A stretch of 64,000 bases of DNA from assembly GCF_050908995.1 (NCBI RefSeq), contig NC_135122.1, positions 11,820,501 to 11,884,500 on the forward strand, written 5' to 3'. The notes beneath the pieces were generated by a model that did not search any database, was not told where the DNA came from, and worked only from the letters and a program-made list of their open reading frames with translations. This DNA is from Andrena cerasifolii. Lineage: Eukaryota > Arthropoda > Insecta > Hymenoptera > Andrenidae. This document shows, piece after piece, positions 1-12,090 of this stretch. The first letter of the stretch is position 1. Every line of letters begins with the position of its first letter. The position numbers were made by a program, and so were the translations under genes.

Positions 1-475
1 ACAGTGCCTATCCGAGATATAGCGACTTAGGCGTGAAGTCCCTCAGCGCGGTCTTACCCGACACCCTGCTTTTGCAGGACTGTATTTAGAGAAGACCAGG
101 ACAAACCCGGGGCCCTAACAGAAAATAAAACAGAAATTCAAGATACGGTTTATCATTATTAAAAGACATCAATTAGGCTTTGATTAATTATTATATCGAT
201 TCATAAATTCTCCGCTACTGTTCTAATGCAGTGCATATACCTTACTAAAATGTATTTGTATTTAATATGAGACAATTTTTCATAGCCAGTAGCAAAGCTT
301 AATTGATGTCTTTTAATAATGATAAACCGTATCTTCAACTTCTGTTTTATTTTCTGTTAGGGCCCCGGTTTTGTCCTGATCTTCTCTAAATACAGTCCTG
401 CAAGAGGTACTAGGGTTGGGTAAGACCCCGCTGAGGGACTGCACACCTAAGTCACTATATCTCGGAGAGGCACTA
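1..475. mobile_element. fold-back element with very long inverted arms
   Basis: The two halves are near-perfect inverse complements: GCCTATCCGAGATATAGCGA at 6-25 pairs with the segment ending near 474, and AGATACGGTTTATCATTATT near 140 pairs with AATAATGATAAACCGTATCT near 315. The centre is about 180-300. The TIR tip reads AGTGCC. No coding sequence is present, so it is a MITE-like non-autonomous element. The left edge coincides with the window start, so its true end is not certain. Confidence 0.8.
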
Positions 476-2446
476 TAATATTGCCTCGTTGCTGGAGGAT
501 TTCGAGAGAAAAGAGTCGAGGGAGTCGACGAGATGATGCGCGGGCCTCTTTCTGCGCCCCATGGACGTGATTAGAAAGGTAGTGTACGATCGATCTTCGT
601 ATCGCCAGCAGTTCCGAACAAGTCCCATACCGCACGTTACCGCGCGACAATTCGCAGCTTCGATTCAGCGAGGAACTCGCGTGTTCATAAAAGAAGGTTG
701 CGACGCAAATAAAACGCCGCCCCGCGCGCCCGAATACGTTAAACCCATTCATATTGCGCGCGGTCAACAGACTACTTTCGTTCGTTCACGGCGACACATC
801 CCTGCCACGCATTATCGTATTTTTCACGTAACGCGCGTTCGTACGCGCCGCAAGCGCGCCTATTGAAATTTGCATGTCGTATGAATAATGCATCGGCTTG
901 TAACAGCAACAAACGCTTCGAATTACCGTAACGGCCGAGTGAGACTAGACAACTAATTACGTACCGATAGTAATTCATACTTCCCCGGACACGTTCGATA
1001 CCTTAGAAATTATTCTCCCCGCTACAGCTGATTCGAGTCCCTAGAATTTTCCGGAGTCCCGTGCCGGATCGACCGTCGGGCGATGCTCAGAACGGTCCAC
1101 GGCCCCCCTCCAGCGTGTCGCGCTCTTATCTGCTCTTCGAAAAGCACGCCCCAGACCTTTCGAAGTTGCAGTGAGTTGCGCCAGGTCAGGATTTCCGCGT
1201 CGTTATCGCCGTCGACAGATAAGGGCATCCCTCGTTAATTAATGAATTAACGACGCCAGATAGGCGGGCCTGGAGGTCGCGCGACCGTCGTCAAAATCCT
1301 TAATCCTCGTGACAACGGGGAAAATTGTTTTCCACGCGCTGCGGAGCTCGGCTCGGAGCAGGCTGGGGGCTATCAATTAAATAAACGAGGCAGATTTTTT
1401 CCCTCCTCGTCCAGATGCGATATCGAACGTGCTACCTCTCCAGAGTGCCGCTTCAATTAACGCGAATTACATAGTTTGCTACGTGATTTGATTAGTCCAC
1501 CTGTCGCGGGGCCCGTGACTTTTTTCCTCGCGACGTGACCGAAATTGGAGAGGAGAAGTTGTAAGTGCGCCGCGCGAATTAATTTCGCTACCCCGTCGTC
1601 GGGCTGCTGGTTGAAAATTCGGGTGCATTTATATTACAGGGTGCTCGCGAATTCGGGAGGCGAACTCTCCACGCGGGCAACGTTCGTGGAAATAAACAGG
1701 GGAAAGTAGCGGGTGGCGCGCGCGGGGTCTCGGAATTAACCGTTTCAGAGTGGTGAAATAAAAGAGTGAGGTAAACAACAATGTAGGCAGAGAATACAGT
1801 AATTGGAAACAGAGGAGATACGGTAGCAAAATGGTCGCCCCTGGCACCTCGCGTTTATCAACACCGTTCTGTTCATTTCGATGATTACTACGAGCTTTTG
1901 CGAGCAACTGCAGCCAACTGGATATACTCTTTCGCGGGTACGTCGGTGTTGATTTCTAGGAGCGCTGCGTATCGGGGAGCGGCGCCGAAATCCATCGCGA
2001 TCCTCGCGGAAGGTTCTCGAGGGTGCAAATCGGGAACGTGTTCGCGAAATTCCCGGGGATTTCTTGCCGCGCGAGAAATTAGAGCCCCTTGGCATAATAC
2101 CGTTACGTGACGGTACATCGCCTCCCGATCTTCAGCCGAGGCTGGTGGTTTGGTTAATGCGACAGAATTTGGATTATATCCAGGTTGTGGTTGCAGCGGG
2201 GGTCTCCGCGCCCCTTGTCGCTGGCACGTTTGCGTGGAAAAAGAATCGGCAAGGAAATCGAGGAAAAGTAAAGGGAGAACGTGCGGGGAATCAAAATATG
2301 GAACTAAGAGCGAAATTAAGTAATATTAAATTAAATTAAGTAAAATTAATCTTCCTCAAATGCTCTATACTTTCTTTACTTTCCTTCCTTTTTGGTAACT
2401 TATGAGTTTCAGCTCACCGTTACCTCACGATCACACAAAACTCTCC
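476..2446. other. non-coding intergenic sequence
   Basis: CpG-rich unique-looking DNA with only short, composition-driven open frames. I see no domain, splice pattern or RNA gene. Confidence 0.5.
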
Positions 2447-3249
2447 TACAAGGGAAGATCCCGAACCCGGAAATTAAGGGGTCATTCGGGTAATCACGCC
2501 GCAAAATTCGGCAACATTCAGGTTTTTCTTTCTCAGTGAATACAATGAATAACGATGTGAAACTTTTTTCATTTATTAAGCTACTTGTAATGTATACGGA
2601 ACAATTTTTTACTTACACTTTTAATTGTGTGTTTTCAATGTTATCTGGAGTTAAAAATCGCGCCTTTGAAAAGACGGCGGGAGTGATTTCAGCTCGCAGA
2701 CTCATCTGAAACAAAAGAACCAAGCTGATTCTTAATCATTATGAGTACCGCTATCGCAGGTGCCGGAATTAGCCACGTAAGCCACGTAAGTGAATACTGA
2801 GAGAAAAAGCCTGAATGTTGCCGAATTTTACGGCGTGATTACCAAAATGACCGGTTAAAAAAATTCTGAAACTTTGTGAATAGTTATAGGATTTCCTCCT
2901 GATTACAACGCATATTTTGTTTGCTGCCCAAATTTACTCGAGCGGGATGAAATTAACCCCTGAAAATTCGGCTATTTTCCGATTTTGTGTTATAACTCGT
3001 GAACAGTAAGAGATAGAAAAAAAGTTACTTTTTTAAATTAAATCTATCATTTGGTAAAATAATTATTTTACAGTTCACGCGTTGTAACATAAAATCAGAA
3101 AATAACCGGATCTTCAGGGGTCAATTACAACCCCCTTAGAGTGAATTTGGGCAGCAAATAAAAATTGCGCTGTAATCAGGGGGAAATTCCCTACATATTC
3201 ATGAAGTTTCAAAATTTTTTGAATTTCCGGGTTCGGGATCGTCCCTTGT
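2447..3249. mobile_element. double-hairpin fold-back element
   Basis: The outer arms match as inverse complements: ACAAGGGAAGATCCCGAACC at 2448-2467 against 3230-3249. Inside are two further hairpins. The first spans about 2470-2870, with GCAAAATTCGGCAACATTCA (2501-2520) complementary to the 2812-2832 region. The second spans about 2862-3222, with TTTGCTGCCCAAATTTACTC (2920-2939) complementary to the 3141-3164 region. The layout is a cruciform-like three-stem structure with no coding capacity. Confidence 0.75.
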
Positions 3250-3902
3250 CAGCTGAAACTTTCAGAGTTTCATCACTGGTGAGCCAGCTCAAGTACCCCG
3301 GGATCGCCGATTCCCGTCTTGGGGACACGCTTCAGGGGAATAATCACCCATGAAACAAGCCCCAAACCCTAAACGAGCCCGCGATCGATCTGTCACTAGC
3401 CTCGTTTGCAGAATTCATTTTTCAACGACCTCGCCGAGTGAATCATTGAATATCGCTTGACAGAAATTCGAGCGAGCTCCGGAACGAAGTCGATAGACGC
3501 GGCGGGCGATAATATTGATTTCGTATTAACGAACGCCTATACGGACGTTTTGCCACGCTCTTCCCCGCTCGTCATGACGAACACCGTCGTTGAGCTTCGA
3601 CAAATGTTACCACCGCTTGTCCCCAGCTCGAAATCAATTTACTCGTTTGCGGTATTACTTTCGTCCGCGGATCATGGGCGAGGGAAGGAGGACTGGAATT
3701 GGTCAGTCTCGTCTAAACGATTCTGAGGATTTCGATGTACTATAATTTAGGTGGCCCAACTTGGGCACTGCCAATCGCGAGCTTAAGACCGCCCCTTAGC
3801 TAACTCCCCCACGAATTATTCTATCGAAATTGCGAGTTCAACCATTCCACTGGTTTGAGCACTTTATTCCAAGCAGCACAGTGTTGTCTCTATTCTCAGC
3901 AT

Positions 3903-3944
3903 CAAATATTCGAATATTAAATTATTCGAATAGTTCCAGCCCTA
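3903..3944 (+). mobile_element. isolated end of the ATTCGAATA/CCAGCCCTA hAT-like family
   Basis: It contains ATATTCGAATATTAAATTAT then TCGAATAGTTCCAGCCCTA. This is almost identical to the right end of the full element at 36222-36692, without a matching left end nearby. It is a solo or truncated copy. Confidence 0.65.
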
Positions 3945-4801
3945 CTCCGAACACATCTACGAAATGTCAGGTTTCACGCCCCCTGGTGGTTGGAGCGGTA
4001 TAAACTGCAGGAACCCATGCTAAATATTAATCGTAGTCGTTTGTCTACAGTAGTCGAACACAGTACAGCGGGAGGAGGTCCCCGTTGTTCTCGATACCGT
4101 TTCGACATCATCCAAGTTCTTCCGGGCAGAAACTTTATCCCTCTTGTTTACATCGCGAACTTCCGAAAGCGGTGAAATTAAATATTTACCCTTGGTGCAT
4201 CTCCCGGGCCGTCGGCTCGGTGTCCCCGTATAAATATTTATCGCCAGCAGCTCTGTGATTTACCACGAAATGGATGCTCTATGAATATGAATGATGCTAA
4301 TCGCGTAAGCTATTATAGTTTTGTTTCATTCACATAGGGTAGCGTGGAGGCGTAGGCTTCGTTCATTGATGCCACCTTCGACTAGTCTATGAATGAACGC
4401 TCGCGAGCAATCGGACGTCCCGCGATCGTCAGGATCGCCATAGAAGAGGACTCGTCAATATTCAGAAAATACATTAACGCGTGGCAATTCGTACGACGCG
4501 AACTATAGGAGCTGTACACAATAAACGACTGGAAAGCGGTCTAGTTAATATGCAACCGCGACGGAAACCTCTTAATGGCCGTCCGTTTGCATACTAATAG
4601 CTCGAGACGATGATATAGGAGCTCCCAGAGATTGTCCGACGACGAGGTATTAACGGGGACGCGTGTTTCTGTGTTTCAGGTGCGATGGAGCCTCGTGGAG
4701 CCAGCTTTTACTATGAGTTGAGGCCTCGTAATTAATCGTAAGTAATTAAACTCTCAATAATTCACTGTATAGAAATTTGTAAACTATGGGTTTTCCCGTA
4801 T

Positions 4802-4802
<1 letters not shown>

Positions 4803-4850
<48 letters not shown>
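4803..4850. repeat. AAT trinucleotide microsatellite
   Basis: About 15 uninterrupted ATA/AAT units. Confidence 0.95.
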
Positions 4851-4896
4851 TCGTTGCTTCTTCTTTCTTTTTTTTTACTTTTGAGAGAGGCTTGTA

Positions 4897-5577
4897 GATA
4901 GGAAATACAATCCCGGGATACGGCATCCCGGGATCCCCCGATCTCGGTTGTTTTTTCGATTCCAAAAATCCCGGGATTTAATGTAACTAATCCCGAGAAT
5001 TTTGGGATTTTTTAAAAATATGAAATACTTTATGAACACCTGAAAAAAAATATAAAAATGAACAGAATAAATAAACATAGTGATTCCATAATAATAAGGA
5101 CAATAATAATAATAATGATTTATTTAAATAATAATGTTAAGTCGCATACAACTAACCGCACCATATTTATTTTTACAATGAAATTCTGACTTTCCGCTAT
5201 TTCGGTATCGCGCGAGTTGCAAATCGCAACTTGTCTACGTACGTACGTACTTTAGGTGCTTCGCTGTTTCTTCGTTCGCATTCCCAAAAATCTTCATAAT
5301 GGTTTACTGATATTATCTACTTATCGAGACGTTATTATTCATCATTGTTCCACTGTCTTATTGCGAGGAACGATTTTAGCTTATGTTTCAGACTAATGAT
5401 TGAATGTAAGTTTGTTTGCTTTAAATAAAGATTTAGAATTTTAGCACATAATTAATCATTTTAATCACTGAAATTTTCTATTACCCAATCCCGGGATTAG
5501 TCCCGGAATCCCGATATAGACTTTAAAAAATCCCGAAATCCCGGGATAGAGAATAATGGCCGGGATTGTGTTCCCTA
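4897..5577. mobile_element. TIR element built of reiterated ATCCCGGGAT palindromes
   Basis: The left end reads AGGAAATACAATCCCGG and the right end, reversed, AGGGAACACAATCCCGG. The palindrome ATCCCGGGAT or a one-base variant recurs several times in the first 120 and last 100 bases. The core is AT-rich (5080-5480) and without coding sequence. The ends resemble hAT-type non-autonomous elements; that assignment is from memory of the terminal motif. Confidence 0.75.
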
Positions 5578-7911
5578 CTCGTAGATGAACGCTGCGATGT
5601 TTCTCTGCCGGCTTGTCAGTGGGATTTCACGCGTTATCCTTCGGCGCCTATTTGCCTGGCGCTCGCTTATCCGCGGAGATTTTACGCAACGGCGAAGCGA
5701 TGCGCGTTCATTTCATTAGAGGTGGTTTAGCGAAGCGGGGAGAGTCAAGGTCTGCCAGATCCAAGTTCACGTGGATCGCGAACGTCCAACCGAACAACCT
5801 TTCTCTTTACCCTTGAATTGTGTAGCATTGAACCGCGCCGTGTAATTATCGGCTCAAGTACGTAGCATTATTCGAACAATACTACTTGCCCCGACTGGTT
5901 CACTCGCCACGAGAGGGAGGAATTTCTACTCCCGTGCCTCGGGTATCGTTCGCCCATTCATGCCGGCTGAAAATCGTCGAAACTTTCGTTTCCAAAATTC
6001 CCCGACTGCTATTTCACACGTAAAAGGGAAATACCTCACGATTCCTCCTACTTCCCAAGAAATCCCAAGAGTCTCTCCAGCTGAGAGGTGAATCGCTGTA
6101 CAATGAATCGACCTTCGATCCTTGACCGCCCGTTCGTCCGAATCCCCAGTCATTTTACTACGACAACATTCCCATACTCCGGTACCCCGAAGAAAGCGCG
6201 TCGCGCGCCCTTCGCGTGCATCATTATCACCAGATTCCACCACCGATGCATCCGAATAATTATCTTCTAACTGGCTCGCGAGTCAGAGCCACGAATTCCT
6301 CGGATACCTCGAGTGACCACGGCTCCCCATCGTTGTTATTGCGCGAGGGGTTGAATGCAGCGATTGAAAGGGAGGCCAGCCGGAATCGGCACGAGAATCG
6401 AACGTGCCCCGGCTGGGCCATCCCCGGACAGCAACCCCCTGCTTCTCCGCTCGACCGAAAAACCTGATCGCATCGGGCGCGATGCTCGAGCTGGGATTCG
6501 CGCGTAACGACACGGCGGCCGCCTTTGCGTACGCTCGCGCGCGCACGATCGCTCGCAATCGCGGGTAACCATAGTGGAAGCGTACGAAAGTCCCTGTTAG
6601 CGACGCTCTGTGCCCTACAGCATCCGTATAACCGTCGTATTCGTGGCTGTTAGGGGTGCAGAGCGAGGGTGGCGAACAGAGAAAGATGGAGCGGCCGCGA
6701 TAGAAAGCAACATCGGCGGCGGGAGAGAGATAGGTGATGGGGAGTGGGCGAGAGGGACTGAGCGAGAGAGCGAGAGAGAAGTCGAGGGATGGTTTTGCTC
6801 TGGTGGCTCTGTATTGATTGCTACTCCTCCTCCACCTCTTCCACCGCCTCCTGCGACCATATCTCTCGTCCTCTCTTTTTCTCCCCCGGATCTCTCTGGC
6901 CGGCTTCCTCCGCTCTACGTTCCCTGTATATTTCTCCGTCTACACGTACCTGTCTTTTTCCCCCTTTTTCCGCGTCCCTCGTCTCTTCCCAACCCCCCGT
7001 TCCATCTCTGTACCCCCTGGCCCGGCGTTCATCTGTCCCTGTCTCGCCCCTGGTTCCCTCGGTTCGCACACCGCCGACCGACACAGCTCCGCTCCGCGAA
7101 ACCATCAAGATCCGAGGTCCTCGTTTGCCCGCGTATACTCCCTCGCCCGCTCTCGCTCGCCCTGCTGCACGGCCAAGTCGGCCTGTAATTGACGCAGATG
7201 CCATAGGACAGGCTTCGCTATCCTCGTCCGCGAGGATACAAGACAGAGGCTTCGGCGAGGCTTCGACGAGGCCGGATGATGATGCTGCGCTGCGCGTTAT
7301 TCTTCCTGCTAACCGCGGAAAATTCATCGTAACGACGACTTCGCCCCCGTCTTTCGACGTAGTCCGAGGGGAGGTCCGCTTCGTTTCGCGTTGATGGCTG
7401 CTTGGGACGATTGCGGACGACGGGAATTTGAAGGGCCTAGGAGCTTTGGTGCTCACGGGCTGGTTCGAGGAAGGAGTTGATTCTTTCTGTTGCCAAGGCG
7501 TTTGGGGATTCCGTGCACCCGACAGTTGCTCCAGCGAAGATTCGAGAGGAGCAAGGGCTCCAGGCTCCCCTCAGCAATCGCTCACCTATCGGAAAACGAT
7601 ATCGCGGTTAACGCAGAGTCCAGGCATTTCGCGGAATTACGCCCTGTCCGTTGCAACGCGGAGACACTGTTTTATCCGCGTCAATTACAGGCCAGCCCTA
7701 TCCGTTCGGTCGATTCGCGATGCACGGAGCCGTGCAGATTTTACGCAACGGGCTAGGGCTTTGCTCCGGTGTCTGCAAGCGTGTCTGATAATGAAGGCGC
7801 CCGGAGGACTCCGGGCTTCAAACGGAGGATATCCAGAACCCGTGGAAGGAAAGAGGGAAAATAAAAATCACGAAAGCCGGAGGAATAGGGAACTGTATGG
7901 AACTTGATGTA
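5578..7911. other. GC/CpG-rich non-coding sequence, possible distal regulatory or 5' exon region
   Basis: Pyrimidine-rich stretches (about 6820-7080) give long open frames of low complexity on both strands but no domain. It could include a promoter or a non-coding first exon of tou; I found no decisive signal. Confidence 0.35.
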
Positions 7912-9259
7912 GGGTAATCGTGGGAGAGATGCCGCACTATCGGTATTTCAGGGATGTCGGTAATTAAGCACACCATTGCCGATTTCATTTGTTTGAGGCT
8001 GTTGATGTGGGTCGGTTTGCCAAGCGTGTTTTCTGTATTATTGTTAAAGATTTTTCTGTTTTTCCAGGTAAGCCTAGCGCACTTTGCCTGAATAGTTATA
8101 TGTCGCGTTTATTTTTACTATCATAGTAGCTAAAAATGCATGGTCTTTCTTGATACAATTTTTGTAATACGTTAAAGAGACCTTGTAGAATATTTCCTTG
8201 GCAGAATCGGTTACTTTCGACATAGCATGTGGAAATACAAAAGTGCGGCCCCTCTCCCGGGCATTTCGGATAGACGCCGCAATTTTACTTGGGATAGATG
8301 CCGCAATTTTACTTGGGATAGATGCCGCACTTTGATACCGTACTGTTTCGGAAACTAAGTCGATTTAACTGATGTTTTTAATGTTTAAAATATCAAAAAA
8401 GCTTTTTAAAATAGCTAACGCGGTATCTCGAGGCAAATTATTTATTTTTAAATGAATAGTCTTATAATCCAATCACATTTGTGGGCTATTTCTAACAAAC
8501 TAAACAGTCCCCAATCTCTACGCAGTCTTCATGGATCCACTTTTTGCAACAAGTAGTTTTTACCCAGTCACATTTAGGTCCTTTTTTTTATCGTAACAAT
8601 ATAGTTCACATATCGCACAGTAGTTGCACATTTTCTGCATCACTCGAATTGTCATAAAAAATATCTACATTCTCAAAATTTGTTCTATATTGTAGTACGA
8701 GTCTCCTTCACCATTCGAATGACTTCCTTTAAACTTTCGTCTGGCCAAGCAGCACGGTTTGAAGTTCGTACATACTTCTTAGGCATGGTTCTGATACGAA
8801 AAAACAACTCGATGCCATTAAATAGAAAGAGTTATAAAAAATATTAGTTTGTTGCATATTATACCGACAAACACGTGGCATATTACTCCACACGGTCATA
8901 AAAGGAAGGATTGAAAATCTCTCCACAAAGTACATAGTGCTAACGGATGTGCGAGAGGTTGTAAAATTCGTTTGTTAGTCTACTTTGTCATAATGTATTG
9001 ATTTTTTGTATAACTGTTCACACAAATGCATGATCTGCATTCTAGTTGCAGTCTGAAATTAGATCAAGACGATACTTTTATAACTTATCAGGATTTACTG
9101 GAAATAAAGGAAGGTAAAAGCCAAAATCTATTGTCGTTTTAGCAGTTACACTAAATCGAACGGAATTAGCGCAAATGTTAACGGCATCTGTGCATTATTT
9201 AAAAAATTATTTTGAGAAGCGGCATATTACCTGCGGTGGCATATTACCCCGAGTTACCC
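7912..9259. mobile_element. TA-flanked TIR element with GATGCCGCA word repeated
   Basis: The left end is TA then GGGTAATCGTGGGAGAGATG; the right end, reversed, reads TA then GGGTAACTCGGGGTAATATG. TA flanks both sides, as expected of a TA target duplication. The word GATGCCGCA from the TIR recurs internally, including the tandem array at 8266-8335. It is AT-rich inside with no transposase, so non-autonomous. Confidence 0.75.
8266..8335 (+). repeat. three tandem copies of a TIR-related unit
   Basis: The unit GGATAGATGCCGCAATTTTA (the first copy has GACGCC) is repeated with a spacing of about 25 bases inside the element at 7912-9259. The third copy diverges after GCCGCA. Confidence 0.85.
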
Positions 9260-12045
9260 TACGCATTTAATTTTCCAATTTTATAATTGCATAAAATAAA
9301 AATGTTTCATTTCACTTTGTTTTTACTATTTTTTTATATATAAAAGTTAGAATTAACAAGCTTTAAATGCCAAATTAAACGTTTTTCGAAATGCGACACC
9401 GCTACCGCACGTGCGGCGTCTCTCCTACCAAGGGATGTTTTTAGTTTCAATTTTTTAAGGGTGGCAGACATTAAAATTTTGTTTTTCTTTAATGCTAGTA
9501 GAATCACAAGATGTTCAACTAATACTATGTATCCTTGGAAAACATTTTCATTGCAAAATCTAGACACGGTTTCTCCCACAATTACCCTAAACCTCCTTAA
9601 CGCGAGTGTTACACTTCGCGCGAACGCACGGTGGTAAACCAGTATCATTTTCCGCAGCGGGTAGAAGTCGACCAGCGAGGATTACGGGGCCTCGATTAAG
9701 CGACCGAAATCTGTAAATAAAATATAAGTCATTATGCAAATAAACCGACGCGGGAGTTTGTCCTACACATTGGTCGGTAAATAATTCCCGCTTTGTTTAA
9801 CGTTCCTCCCGCTTCGTCGGGCAAAGCTGTCGTTGCAGCCATGTACGGGGCGCGTGGAAAATGGTTGGCGAAAATAGCGCCGCTTATTTATCGAGAAAAC
9901 GAGAGCCGAGTTATCCACAGGCTGTTGTACCTGCACGCCCAGGAGCAATATTACCGAAATATTCAAAGCAAAATTTGCCGGCGTCACGGTCTCGGTACGG
10001 CGGAACCGTTGCGGAAAACTCTCATTAAATTTCATTAGGGAAAACGCCGTCCGATGGGAAATATTCGCGGATCGAATCGATAGCTCCGCAGAACGGCCAA
10101 AGATGGTCGACAGGGTGTGCGGGCGGTCAATCATAAACGGGGCGAACTTCCCTGCCCGCGCAGCCTGGGAAAACTTTCATAGTCGTGTCTGGGTCACTAT
10201 GCCCGCCCCGCAATAACCGATAAACTTTTCACGACGCGCATGTGGAAAAGAAAAGCGGCGCTCGGCAGCGTGTTGGGCAAGATATACGAGACTGTCCCCT
10301 GTATCTATTTCCATGTTATTGTTACACGGCCAGCATCCGTGGCGAGCTCCATTTCTCTTCCCAGCCCCCCCGCCCTCCCCGCGCACCCTTCCTCCCGCAT
10401 CCTTCTGTCTCGCCAAAGCCGTTGGAGCGAAGATATTAGCCAGCCGTATTGCATCGCCCGTCGCACATAAATAACCCTTTTCCTCGAGGTGCGCCGGCTT
10501 GACCTTCGCCCGCGGAAGTCGATTGTCAGTCGGAAAAGCAGAATGCGTCCGCGGTCGATTCGACGTTAGCTTAACGCCGCGAGATTTGGAGCGGGCGAGA
10601 TGTGGGTCACCGGGTCTCTCTCGTTTAACGCCGCTTCCTGCCAAGCGATCCGTGTCCGTTTCTGATTGCGTCACGATTGTTTCAGACCTTCGGCGACGCT
10701 GAAGATCGGCCGAGGAGCGGGCCGCGTAGCTAGACGCGCGATTGTAACGCAAAATCCCCCGCCCGTGGCGGCGCGCACCGCCGCGCGGAATGCCGTCTCA
10801 ATGTGTAACGCCTCCGCCGGGAAAGTACGAGCATCTCCGTTGACGCTCCGATACACAAGCATTCGAGTCGGGCATCTACCAGAACGTGGTAATAGCAATT
10901 AAGAGCGGGGTGACGACGGCGCACAGTGGTCTGGAATTAAGAATTTGGTGACATTTGTCTATAGCTTTTCACTTAAATAAGATATCGAAACGAAATTTAT
11001 GCCAAAAAATAGGGAAAAATCGCCCCCTTCTAATGATGTATAACTTAATAATTTTTACATTTATTTATTTATTCTTTTTTCAATTTTTTTCAGTTAATTG
11101 TTGTAAAAAATTTTAATAGCTGTTTAATTGGTACTTTATTTAATACTCTTTTCAGTGGTTCAAGTCGCATGTTGAGAAAACTTTTCGTTTCCAAGTTACA
11201 AGGGAAGTCGAATAGTAGAGGAAAGTAGTGAAAATTGCTTGTTTTTAAATTGAAGGGCAGTCTTGTGCGACAAAATGGCATCTTTTATTAGTAATCAATG
11301 TAAATAATCCATTAAAAACATAATGCTGAATGCAGTATGGTAAATTTTCGAGATTCTTCACTTTAAGAGAGGATATCATTAAAGTCCCAAAAAGTCCCAC
11401 GTTCTACCAAATTGAAATATTTTCAGCATATCTTCCTCTATGTAATCACGTAAGAATCATTTCCAACTTCGTCCAACTTTTCAAATTATTACAGTTTAAA
11501 GCCGTGCAGAAATTATAGAACACGGATTACTTCCAATTGGACAACTCTCTGAAGAGGCACAAGAAACACGTCACAAATATTTAAAAAAAAATAGCAAATT
11601 AAAGAACGTCTCCTGTTCCTGTCTCCCAGCGTAATAATTTACGAGCTGACACGCCCGCCGAATCGCGACGCACAGAATTGCAAGGAACCGTGCACGAGTC
11701 GAAGATCGTGTAGCCCTCGGAAGAACGACCGGTTGCGTTGTGAAGTAACGCTGCCAGGCCGACGTATTTGTACGTCACGCGAGTACAAAGGCGTTCGATT
11801 GCCCGGCGTAACCTCCTCGGCCACCATTTTTCTCCCAGCGGCGGTATAATACCCGCGGATCCTCGGGCGGCAAGTTTTTCCTGGTCGGAGGAGCATAACG
11901 CCGTTGGAGAAATCGATGGTCGGGTCCAGCGTCTGTTTCCTTTTGCTCTCGTCTTGCGATCCTCTCCCCTCCGGCCACCCCCGCTGCCTCTTTGGAGTCC
12001 CTTCATTCTCTCTCGCTGACCGAAGTCTTCCTTCTTATTCGCCGT

Positions 12046-12090
<45 letters not shown>

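Larger units (their letters stand above)
3250..4895. other. non-coding sequence with a microsatellite and a transposon end
   Basis: No gene recognised. It contains the isolated hAT-like end at 3903-3944 and the AAT repeat at 4803-4850. Confidence 0.45.

Noticed and set aside
6610..7456. Long overlapping open frames on both strands
   Set aside because: Driven by CT/GA-rich composition; proline/serine or glycine/arginine-rich translations with no domain or splice pattern.
10930..11610. AT-rich island as a possible transposon
   Set aside because: I could not find convincing inverted ends or a target duplication.
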